64,000 nt of DNA from Allodiplogaster sudhausi (lineage: Eukaryota > Nematoda > Chromadorea > Rhabditida > Diplogasteridae), in NCBI GenBank assembly GCA_945643635.1, contig CALZFC010000256.1:1231001-1295000 (forward strand), written 5' to 3'. The position numbers and the translations under genes were made by a program. Shown here in pieces: positions 12,942-23,919 of this stretch. The notes under the pieces were generated by a model. The model had not been told where the DNA came from. It did no database searches and saw only the letters and a list, made by a program, of their open reading frames with translations. Every line of letters starts with the position of its first letter. Within the stretch, counting starts at the first letter, position 1.

Positions 12942-14950
12942 TAGCGACTAGGCTCTGGAAAGTTATCGGGCTGGAGGGCAGAAGTCGGTCCAATACGGAT
13001 TGTTGTTGTAATGGAATAATGGTTAGGAGATTTTATCTTGTAGAGTGTTCTGCTTTCTCGAAAGTTTTGGAACTGACTAGTTTTTTTTCGGATTAGCGGG
13101 GTTTTCCGGTATGCTTTGAAAGTATCAAGGGACAGAAGTTTGCGGCGTTTCCGAAACGGTTTAGAAGCTTCATTGTCCGAGGGAAGATGGTTTGTTTGCA
13201 CTTCCAGCTCTGTTTGAAAAAAAAAGATGCGGTTAGTTCGGTAGTGGTGTAAAAAGTATAAGTGAATTTGTATAAAATGTCATACTTTATGAACAAAATA
13301 GATGGTTCTTGTCCGCGCTTCAGCAAACTATGGATTTTGTGCTTTTATTTTCTGCACTCCTTTTAGCTTTACTGAATTTATTAAATAGCAGTAATGTTTA
13401 GTTTTTTTTAAAATGAATTTTTAAGAATCATGCTTTACATTAAGTTAAATCAACTACATATATTTATATATAACTACAACTACATATAAAGTATGTAGCT
13501 ACACATATATGTACAAACCTAATCATCACAAAACGTCGATCACCTAAATTTCTAAAAACAAAAACATATCTTCGCTTGAGTGCCAGAATAAAATATATGT
13601 AAAAATATGTATATAATCATTGTATTGTTACAGTGCTGGCTGATGTAGCATAAAAAAGGGCATATGTATTTCTGAATGATGAAAAGCAGTTTCAGTGGTG
13701 TTCTATTTAAAGAAAACATTTTCTACTGTTGGCACGTGCGCCAAACTAAAATAAATAAAGGGTAAACACTTTTCGAGTTGCTAGGAAAGCTCTACAAATT
13801 TCTTTTGTCCCACCTTCCCCTATGTATGTAAGTACTTGTGATTTGTTAACTAGCTGCTGAATGGATATGAGACAATGCAACATAGGAAAACAATGTGAAA
13901 TCAAGCATTCCTTATTTTTTTGTTTTGTAAAACATTACGTAATTAGTTGTCTTGGATAAAACCCTATTTTGTTTTGCAATAAATGGAGCGTGTTAATTTG
14001 CAGGAAAAAATTTGATCTTCAGAAACAGTCAGAGGGAACTTCTAGCTTCTAGTGACGGTTGTTGTCTTCTTCTCTTGCTCTTGTAAATCATGCATACGTA
14101 CAGTCAATACGTCTCAGAAGCTCTCAAGAAAAATTTCTCAAGAATATTTTGAAGTTTGAAAATTTGTTTAATGAATAAATTTGTGTCGAATCGGACTTTC
14201 CGACTAGTGAACTTATTGTTTTACAGTTTAAAATTTATTTTCCTTTATTTCTATGGTTTATTGCCTTTCTTTTTGGAGTTGTTCTATTATGAAGATGAGT
14301 GTAGACAATTCATTCACCGATATTTTCGTAAAATGAAGTCAGCAAGTTTTCGAAACAATGAGAAAATAGCCCTTCAATTGTTTACACAAGTTGCTCAGGT
14401 TAATTAGCGATAAGTCATTTAACATTCAATAGTCGAAGTCCAATCAGTTTTGAACAAATTTACGGCCATAATTAATGATTTACCGTATTCTTCTCTTATC
14501 CTTCTCTGACGGAAGCGCCCCGATCTCTGACCATTGGTTAGGATTTGCTTGATCTCTAGCCCAGCGGCCAAGAGTCCCCTCTAGGCTAGTCTCCGTCTCG
14601 CTCTATCCCCTTGCCTACGCCGACCATTGCGTTTCCCTGGAGCTCACTTGCAATCTATGTAGCATTGGGACCCCGCCTCTCTGAGTTTTCCGATTTAAAA
14701 TCGCATCATCATTAGTTCTCGTTTATATCACTGGCGATTCTTTCTCCAACATCTCATAACATCTTCATAATTCTGCTCTATATGCAGAGTCGAATGTCCC
14801 CTCCCTCTTCCGTTTTTTTTTTCTTCTTTCTCGTGACATTTTCAAGCTTAAAAACAGAGTAAGTGTGATTTGTCGCACCAAATCATGGCTCACTCTGCCA
14901 CTTTTGCCTCGGCTGTACCATTTGTATTCAAAAACAATTCATTCAGAAGC
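12942..14950. other. AT-rich intergenic region upstream of SP1
   Basis: No exon could be supported. The frames at 13093-13326 and 14156-14407 have ordinary AT-rich composition and no splice context. An extra in-frame ATG lies at 14870, upstream of the chosen SP1 start. Confidence 0.5.
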
Positions 14951-17900
14951 ATGAGATTCCTCTCGACTTATCGCCTTCTCTTCGTGCTTTCCTGTGCAAT
15001 TCTGCTCAGCGACGCTGGCAATTCGCATCCCAGAAGAAGGCTAAGGGGTAGGGTTTTACTTTTGTTGTTTATCGAAATCATAAAGAGAGTTGTATGTTGT
15101 TGTTTATTTCAAATCTTAAACAGGGATTTTGTCAAATATTTTACAAAAAATTTTTTTAATGAATATATTATTTGTATAAAATAGTACTTTTTCAGTCGAA
15201 ATATCTCTGAATTACAATGATTTAAGAGAGCCTCTCTGTAAGACTCAAGGAGGCCGCTATGGACGCCTGCCCTAGAAATTCATAACTTTTCTACAACCTT
15301 GAAAACGTTATGAGGGATGTATCTATTGTTCATAACGAAGTCTAGGCAGTCAGAAAGTTTAGAAAAAATTTTTTCACTTAGATATAAGTCGTAATGTTCA
15401 TAAATTTTGGATGACCATAACTACCGTTATACTCAATATTTCTGAATAATCTTTTCACTGTTAGATTCCTTGTTCAAAACTACACAAAAAAGTCCGTGGA
15501 GACCATTTTCGAAAAATTTAATTTATATGACTTTTCTCCAATTTAAGTTTTTAAAAAGTCGTTTTCAGGCAATAACTTTTTTTTTACTATTACGTCCAAA
15601 AAACTGAATGGTCCATGAGAAAGAGCAGGAAAAACTACACAGAATATGTTTTTGCGAGGAAAAATCTCGGATACTTTTTTTGGGTATCTGCATTTGAATA
15701 TGGGTTTCTGAGCAAATTTTGGCTTTGGCTGCAAACCATAATTTCTTTCAAACTTCATAAATTTTAAAACGTATTAGTCCATTCGATGTAATTTGTTATC
15801 CTCTTTAAAATGGTATATACTTTGTATGCAAACGAAATTAGTCTAAAGACCTAAAATTGACTTTTTGTGTTTTTGGCCAAATGCTGGTGTTAAAATACTC
15901 ATTCTTTGGATCATTAATGGGTCATATAGACCGAATTACCACATAATATTTATTATACAAGAAAGAGCAGTTAAAACTGAGTCGGGTACAGCTTTTTAAT
16001 CAAAATCTGAGGATACGTTTTTTGGGAATATGCATTTGAATGCTGACCGTTGAAGACGATATTGCTGCATATTTTTTGGCAATTATTTCAAATTAGTTCT
16101 TTTGAAACATCTAGCACCTAATAATATGTATTCCAGGATTCTTTGAAGTTCTTTCATGATATACCACTTAAAAGTACTCTAAAAGTCAAGAAATTTCATT
16201 TTTACGAGCCTAGAAGGCGAAATAAATGTATGAAAACTCCTTAGAAGCCAACTATCAGGGCATTTGTGAATCGGATTACCAAAAAGGTCATAACCATTCG
16301 AAAGAGCAGAGACTTTTACATAATATATCCTTCGATGAAAATGCAAAACCTGTACATTTTTAAGAAATCTTGAAATTTCAAAAAAAATCCACGAGATGTT
16401 TCGACTATTTTGAGCTGTTCTGCGAATGCTGGTACCAATGGAACTTATGTTCTGAAAACTGTGCCATTAGGTAGTTTGAGACGAGAAACATAAATTTGAC
16501 GTTGATTTTCTACTTTTGACTACCATCCATGGTACTTTTGCCAAAGGAATGAAATATAATATGCAGAAAAATTTCATTTCGATCAAGTGAACCATGGATG
16601 GTAGTCAAAAGTATAAAATCAACGTCAAATTTATGTTTGTCGTCTCAAACAACCTAATGGCACAGTTTTCAGAACATAAGTTCCATTGGTACCAGCATTC
16701 GCAGAGCAGCTCAAAATAGTCGAAACATCTCGTGAATTTTTTTGGAAATTTCAAGATTTCTTAAAAATGTACAGGTTTTGCATTTTCATCGAAGGATATA
16801 TTATGTAAAAGTCTCTGCTCTTTCGAATGGTTATGACCTTTTTGGCAATCCGATTCACAAATGCCCTGATAGTTGGCTTCGAAGGAGTTTTCATACATTT
16901 ATTTCGCCTTCTAGGCTCGTAAAAATGAAATTTCTTGACTTTTAGAGTACTTTTAAGTGGTATATCATGAAAGAACTTCAAAGAATCCTGGAATACATAT
17001 TATTAGGTGCTAGATGTTTCAAAAGAACTAATTTGAAATAATTGCCAAAAAATATGCAGCAATATCGTCTTCAAGGGTCAGCATTCAAATGCATATTCCC
17101 AAAAAAAGTATCCTCAGATTTTGATTAAAAAGCTGTACCCGACTCAGTTTTAACTGCTCTTTCTTGTATAATAAATATTATGTGGTAATTCGGTCTATAT
17201 GACCCATTAATGATCCAAAGAATGAGTATTTTAACACCAGCATTTGGCCAAAAACACAAAAAGTCAATTTTAGGTCTTTAGACTAATTTCGTTTGCATAC
17301 AAAGTATATACCATTTTAAAGAGGATAACAAATTACATCGAATGGACTAATCCGTTTTAAAATTGATGAAGTTTGAAAGAAATTATGGTTTGCAGCCAAA
17401 GCCAAAATTTGCTCAGAAACCCATATTCAAATGCAGATACCCAAAAAAAAGTATCCGAGATTTTTCCTCGCAAAAACATATTCTGTGTAGTTTTTCCTGC
17501 TCTTTCTCATGGACCATTCAGTTTTTTGGACGTAATAGTAAAAAAAAAAGTTATTGCCTGAAAACGACTTTTTAAAAACTTAAATTGGAGAAAAGTCATA
17601 TAAATTTTATTTTTCGAAAATGGTCTCCAGGGACTTTTTTGTGTAGTTTTGAACAAGGAATCTAACAGTGAAAAGATTATTCAGAAATATTGAGTATAAC
17701 GGTAGTTATGGTCATCCAAAATGTATGAACATTACGACTTATATCTAAGTGAAAAAAATTTTTCTAAACTTTCTGACCGCCTAGACTTTGTTATGAACAC
17801 TAGATACATCCCTCATAATGTTTTCAAGGTTGTAGAAAAATTATGAATTTCTAGGGCAGGCGCTCCTGGACCTTTACTGAGAGGCTCTCTTAAACACATT

Positions 17901-19330
17901 TCAGCAAAGCGTCACCAAATGAAAGCAGCTACAGTCATCACTCGCTACGTCGACTGCGGGCCGATTCGCAGTTTCTTGCGTGCGTTCAGAATTGCTAATG
18001 AACACGAGACAAAAAGCAAATAAAAACTTGCAAAACATTTATGCGATTTAGAAATGAAATGCGATCTAGAAGAACGTTTCGACGAGCTTTTGTGGTAGTC
18101 TAGCATGGCTGCTAAATTATAGTTCGCCTCAAAACGTAGCAGTACAGTAAGAGGCATCCAGCAATTTTCTCGAAAGTTTTAATTTACGATCGTTTCTTCC
18201 ATTTTAATTTGATGAAGAAATATTTTTTTTGGTTTTTCATGCCTGAAAGTACCGAAAATGGAGAAATTGAAATTTTTTAAACTGATACGAAAAATATTCT
18301 GGGATCTCTAAATAATTTCTTGTTTTTCAAAAAATTGCCCTTTTTAACTTTTAAAAAATTCTTTAGGTTTAAACAAAAAGTTTAAGTTACAATGCCGTTT
18401 CAAGGCCATCTAATGACCTACAATTGTTGGAATTTAATACACTCATAATAGAATACAGAAACGTTGGTTCGCATATATTGCGAATTGCCTGCGCGGTTTT
18501 CAACGGACACTGAAATGTTGTTAGGATTGCATACACGGACCTTTGTTGCAGAATTTCAATAATTTTTTTAAAATAATAATTTGAGTACCAGAGAACAGTA
18601 AAGATGAGTAATCACGCTAAAAACAATTCAGCTTGAAATACATACATCATATGCTTGGCGTCTCTGGCGTGATTTTCGTCTTTCTGCGGTAAATAGTCTA
18701 ATCCTTCACTTGTTTTAATGCTTTTCGTAGTACGCAAGCGATTTAAAGAGGTAGAGAGATTAGTTGCTTCGATATGGTATAAAAATATTTCCTTGAGAAG
18801 GAAGTAAGTAAAGTGTGACAGAAGAGACTGAACTACACTGACAGACGGTAGAAGTTGAATGCACTCTCGGAAAGGTTCATTAAGCAAATTACTTTGATTT
18901 AAAAGGCAAGTGTTTGTTTTTATCTCTGCAAGATTATGTACCAGAAGTTGCTATGCTACAGGTCACTGTGATAAGCCAAAGAATATCGACAGCAAGAACG
19001 CGGTTCGCTATCACCCGAATCAGTACCTCAGCTTCGGCGGCGAGGAGACGAAGAACACGAATCATAGCTCCGCTTCATGCCCATGTATGTACATACATAC
19101 TACATTATTAAAGAATCCTTCTATACGTAGATAAGTTTGTAGAAATAGTATGAATGTAAAGTAAATTAACGTTTTATAACTATGGTTTGTCATGTACTGA
19201 GATACAAATACTTATGGATTTAGACAGCCGTTTTATCAACCATTTTGGCGGACGCCGCCGCTACTTCTGCTGCTGCTCGCCCAGCCGCGGCTGCAACTAC
19301 CAGGTCGACGGCTGTCAAGTCACGTATTAA
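14951..19330 (+). CDS. SP1: secreted cysteine-rich peptide, cluster member 1 (133 aa)
   Basis: Exons 14951-15047, 17905-17979, 18962-19084 and 19224-19330; every junction is GT-AG and phase 1 is kept throughout. The start was chosen because AGAAGCATG and the following MRFLST match SP2 (MRLLST); an in-frame ATG at 14870 would bury the signal peptide. Residues 1-23 are a signal peptide. RRRLRAKR at about 28-35 is a furin-type basic site. Then come YVDCGPIR (47-54), RHC (58-60), ASCPYSRFINHFGGRRR and YFCCC ending at 115, followed by GCNYQ and DGC. The mature part has eight Cys: DCG, RHC, SCP, CCC, GCN and GCQ. Unlike SP3-SP5 it has no Gly/Tyr-rich block and no acidic EFTFE exon. Intron 1 (2.9 kb) is mostly a fold-back repeat. 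I do not recognise the family; defence peptide, matrix protein or signalling ligand are all possible. Confidence 0.7.
15221..17894. repeat. 2.67-kb inverted repeat (fold-back element) in intron 1 of SP1
   Basis: The left arm 15221-16533 and right arm 16591-17894 are near-perfect reverse complements about 1.3 kb long, separated by a 57-bp spacer. The outer ends begin TTTAAGAGAGCCTCTC on both sides. No coding capacity is seen; the short frames inside each arm mirror one another. Transcribed through, it would form a very long hairpin in the SP1 pre-mRNA. The TTTAA/TTAAA outer edges suggest insertion at a TTAA-like site. Confidence 0.95.
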
Positions 19331-19374
19331 GATTCCTCTCAAGGCTTACCCTAAACAAAAAAACAACTCTATGT

Positions 19375-19742
19375 ACTGTATTTTCTCTATTTGTGCCCCA
19401 CCCTCTATTAGAACCCTCTCCCTTCCAATAGTGCCCCCAAATAGCCTAATACCTCGGCTCGAGACGTACCTCGAATGAATCCTGGAGGCATGGGATGCTC
19501 TTCTCAATGAATGGATTGCAAATTCATTCGAAATCAATTATAAAACGGATATTCCTGTGATGATTCCATCGAATCCGAGCAACAAATCACTCTTTTAAAG
19601 AATAAAATGTTGTTAGCAAACATTTAGTCAATTACATTCAAAAATACCTCTCTCTCTAATAGAATCCCCCTCTAAGAGTGCCCCCTCTCACATGGCCATT
19701 AAAAGATAGTACCGCCGGGGCCCTAATAGAGAAAATACGGTA
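19375..19742. mobile_element. pogo/Tigger-like MITE, copy B
   Basis: It begins TACTGTATTTTCTCTATT and ends AATAGAGAAAATACGGTA, imperfect inverted termini flanked by TA. The interior has a decayed plus-strand frame (ILEAWDALLNEWIANSF, about 19480) that resembles the end of pogo/Tigger-type transposases. It sits about 45 bp past the SP1 stop, so it may supply 3'-UTR sequence. Confidence 0.7.
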
Positions 19743-22201
19743 AATTCAGCTTTTGAGAGACAACAAAAATCAGGAAAATTCAGATAAGTTGCGCTCCTTT
19801 AACCGGAATAATTTTAGTTTTACCAATATTTATTCTGGAATGAAAGTTATCAATATTTTGTATTTTAATCTACATATATTAATTTTTTGTCTCTGTTGTG
19901 CAAAGCTACATATCAGCGATTTCCGCGATATATAATACCCAGCAGACAGAGCCCATGTGATTGCACTAGCTTTCTGCATACATAAAAAATCAAGTCAGTA
20001 TATTGGGAGATTCATTATGCGCAAAATTTTTATTTATTGTACGTAGAGCCTTGACGAACAGAGCAAATCTTGCTATTAATATCATAAAATTGTAGATTTG
20101 TATTTTATTTATTTTGCTCACTTCTTCAGCCGCTCATCGTCATTACATGTATAATTCTTTTTTACAGCACTTTTAACGCGCTAAACTCATGCACCATTCG
20201 TCATCATTTATTGTCTTTTATTCTTCTTGCCTTGCATATAAAATCATTAAGCTTATTTACAGCAATAAAACAATCGTAGTTGGGGATCTTAAATTTTAAG
20301 AATAATTTTTTTTTAGAGAAATCTACAGCCAATATCGAAGCATTGCTATTACAGTTTTTAATGGATTTCTTTTTGTCGCCATTGCAAAGTTCAAAGGAAA
20401 AAAAGCATCTGTTAGAATACATAGCCCTTAACCAGTTTGCCACTTTCGCTATCAGCTCTAATCATATCAAGGCAGAGACTGACAAACGCAAGATGATAGC
20501 GAGGGAATAGGGGATAGAAAGGAAGCAAAAATCTTTCCCCGATCGAAAAAAATTTACTAAAGTTTAAAGGGGTCTTACACTTGCCCAAGGAAGAGAGAGG
20601 ATGTGATTTAGAGAGACGTGACTACAACGGTCAGAGAAAAATTATAAATATATATTACGATTAAATTACGTGCTCCTTTATGTAACATTGGAATCGGAAA
20701 AAAAAATCTTTTTTTTTTAATTATGGCTTAAGCATGATGATAAAATAATGTTCATAAAATAACGTTTCGAGGTATTTGGAAGCTGGAACTCAGCGAATTT
20801 TAAAGGTGAGTTACTCGATGTAGACGTAAATCGAGAGTATCAATAGATTACAATAAAGTAAACAAGAGGTGCGATTCCATGCCAGGGGTTATGCAAACAG
20901 CTCTAAGCATTCTAAATTAAGGAGCAAAGACGTTTATGTCCGCATGTTTACCAAAGGAAAAGTCGCATGATTTATATTCGTTGCCTCTCTCTATCTATCT
21001 CTCACATTCCTCTGTCTTTCTTTCAGTCTACATCTCTCTCTTTCTCTCTTCCTCTGTCTCTCTCTCTCTGCCTTTCTCTGTCTATCTCTGGTGCTATCTT
21101 TCTCTGTCTTTCATTCTTTCACTCTCTCTCTCAATGGATCACCTTCTTCTTCCATTTCTCATACTCCTTAAAGAAATCATATACGTATGAATGAATAAAA
21201 GACTGATTCGAGTTCAGAGAAAAAGTTTTTGCTGCATAAGTGATGACGTTCATGTTGGATCTGGATAAAAGTTACAAAGAAAAGAGGAAAAATAAACAAA
21301 GGATTCGTCGCGTAATATTCTAAAATCAAGGCTATGAGATGCGTGCTTCTTTTGAGAATTTCCTAGCTCCTTGAAATTCTCTAGAAAGCACGCATGTTAC
21401 GCACTTTTGTTAAATATTTCCATTTCATGTGTGATCATCACGCATGTTTACATTTCTTAATGACGGAGAGCTCTTCAGTTCATTCATCGTAAGAGGAAGT
21501 ATGCAAAATAATGGTAGGTACATACCGTAATTCTCGGAATTTTTTTCAACGAAACAATAGCTTTCTGCGGTGTGGGGGGAGGCGATACATGAGTTTCAAA
21601 TCCCGCCCTTTTCGTTATTCTTATTTTTAATCGTCAAATCGAGTAGTTCTCTTTATGATTCTGCATAGTTGTAGATCAGCACGGCAGTATAGTGCCGATC
21701 GCTATTATTCCAACTAGAAACATCCACAACGAATATTTTATAATACCTTAAAGGAGGTCTCCGGCGAATTAAACGTGTCTCGTTTCTCCGCCTTTTTATC
21801 AGGTTGAGCTAAAAAATTTCGATTGCAAGTGTACCGAAGTCACAAAAATCCCTCTACCCAGAGAAAATTAACAGTATTCTCTACCCCTCACGTCCTTTGA
21901 TAGAGGTAATATTTAAAATTCCCTCCATTATCAAAAATCTTAAGACAAAGCCACGTGGCCGACGAGGCCATTAGACTCCTATACTAGTAACGCATACATA
22001 CATACTGTGGGCGCAAGCGAAATTGGCAGGGTATTTCTCAATAAGTCCGCTCCCAAGCCAAATGTGTAACCAGAAATTTCTGTGGAGAGCCGAACTTTTT
22101 ACATTCATATCTGTCAAGGACTTTGTGGTATTAGTTTTCCCTTATGATCTCCCTTAATTTAGAGAAAAATTGTTGAGGGCAAAATGGTATACAGAAATTC
22201 T

Positions 22202-22234
<33 letters not shown>

Positions 22235-22672
22235 CCCTCTCTCTCTCTTGTGTCTCTCCCAGCCTCTCTGTCTCGATCTCACTCTCTCCCTCACAAGCAC
22301 AATACTCATCTTGCCGTCTCTATTATATTTTTGGAAGATGTATATTATTACTATAATTAATATTTACATCCAAGTTGAGCCAAAGTCGTACTTGCTATGT
22401 CCGCGAAAAATCATTCAGAACTTCTGGCGCGGAAAGTGTTGCTGACGAGTTTCTTCCAAAATTTTTTTAAGCTAAATCACGGGTCTTTGATTTACACATT
22501 TCATAGAGCAATATGTTTTTTTTTTTCAAAAAAAAAACGTATCGCTCAAAAATTTTCATAAACTAAATAAATTAATCTTGTTATACATTTTCACGTGATA
22601 TTTATGTTATAAATGCGACTGGGCTTCTTTTGTCTCTTCCTCAATTATGTTATGTCAATTCCTTCTAGAAGC
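19743..22672. other. Intergenic region between SP1 and SP2
   Basis: AT-rich, with CT tracts at 20985-21135 and 22203-22300, the second about 400 bp upstream of the SP2 ATG. It includes a copy of the short dispersed repeat and a lone MITE end (21749-21772). No exon could be supported. Confidence 0.5.
20568..20682. repeat. Short dispersed repeat, copy 2 of 3
   Basis: The core (20601-20682) shares GTGATTTA, GACTACAACGGTCAG and TTACGTGCTCCTTTA with copies 1 and 3. This copy is bounded by TTTAAAGG on the left and CCTTTA on the right, suggesting a very small TTAA-type MITE. Confidence 0.55.
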
Positions 22673-23544
22673 ATGCGACTCCTTTCTACTTCCTGGCTCC
22701 TATTGGCTACCGTAATCTTCAGTGCGATGGTTTATGGCGCGTCAAATCCGAGTAAATATTTGCGTTAAGAAAATTGTCCTATTATATTGTTTTGAAGGGG
22801 AGGATACCGCTGAGATTACTGTAAAATTGCATGCATTTCCAGAGCAAATTTAGAGATGCAGAGAGTGTGAAAAGTTTAGAAGCACAAAACATGAAACAGA
22901 ACATTTTAATATGATTTTTATTTGTATTTTTTTTAAATTTCGCTCTGCGCTATTAAATTTAACTTCTAGCAGAGCAGCATAAGAAAATGGCGATACCTTC
23001 GACCGTAATCACGCATTACGTCGACTGCGGGCCGATTCGGAAGATATTGCGTACGTTAAATAAAAATTTCAAACTATGTATAAATGTATACAGTATTTTC
23101 TCTATTAATCCCCCCTTTTATAAGAACCCCCCCCCCTTTAATAGTTGCCCCCTTTTATAATGTAATTGAAAATAAGGACCTCTCCCTCTAGTAGAATCCC
23201 CTCCCTCCTTTCAATTGTGCCCCCCCCCTCTAATAGTCTCATACCTCAGCTCGAGGAGAGCTACATACTAAGTTTCTACCTCGAAGAGGTCCTGGAGGCA
23301 TGGGATGCTCTTCCAAATGAATTGATTTCAAATTCATTAAAAAGTAATGGCAAAAGGGGTATTCCAGAGATGATTCCATTGAAGTCGAGATATTTGTTTT
23401 TAGAATAAAATTTAGTAATTAAACTTTTCGTGTTAAATAATAGGACCCCTCCCTCTAGTAGTACCCTCCCTCGCAAGATTTTGACAAATATGCAGTACCT
23501 CAGAGTACTAATAGAATAAATAGGGTTTTATAAATATGTCTATA

Positions 23545-23585
<41 letters not shown>

Positions 23586-23919
23586 TTATCTCAAATAATC
23601 GTAATATATGCAACTTTGTTAACACATTTTAGGTCGCTGCACGAGTCCAAATCTGACCGGCCTCCACACTCACATATACGCCAGCCTTGCCGGAAAGAAG
23701 ATCAACAGCAGCGCTTTTTGTCCATGTTAGAGTTTCATTTGAAATATCTATGCGCGCAAATATGGATAAAGGTAAGTTTGATGACACATAAATGGTAAAA
23801 TTCGCTGAGTCCACCATTACGCGGACCGCGTTTCTCCTTCATATAATTACATAATTATCAGATATTTAGACCGCCGCTTCATCGAACAATTTGGCGGACG
23901 CCTCCGTTACATCTGTTGA
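22673..23919 (+). pseudogene. SP2: decaying secreted-peptide paralogue, premature TGA in the CCC motif
   Basis: Exons 22673-22751, 22970-23050, 23633-23725 and 23870 onward; same structure and phases as SP1. Visible: signal peptide MRLLSTSWLLLATVIFS, then THYVDCGPIRKILRRC and INSSAFCPYRRFIEQFGG. In the last exon the motif that should read CCC is TGT-TGA-TGT, so translation stops at 23917-23919 after 100 residues. Beyond it, traces of the domain end (HQLDVG) continue in another frame, so there is also a frameshift. The donor after exon 3 (GTTAGA) is weak, and intron 2 has been invaded by a MITE. Either a pseudogene or a truncated peptide that lost the C-terminal disulphide domain. Confidence 0.65.
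23092..23526. mobile_element. pogo/Tigger-like MITE, copy C, in intron 2 of SP2
   Basis: It begins TACAGTATTTTCTCTATTA and ends near CTAATAGAATAAATAGGG. The plus-strand frame near 23280 contains LEEVLEAWDALPNELISNS, resembling the C-terminal part of pogo/Tigger transposases; the rest of the transposase is absent. An alternating TA tract follows at 23548-23582. Confidence 0.7.

Noticed and set aside
15543..17575. Mirror-image short frames in the fold-back arms
   Set aside because: The same protein appears from both arms because they are reverse complements; no start context or domain.
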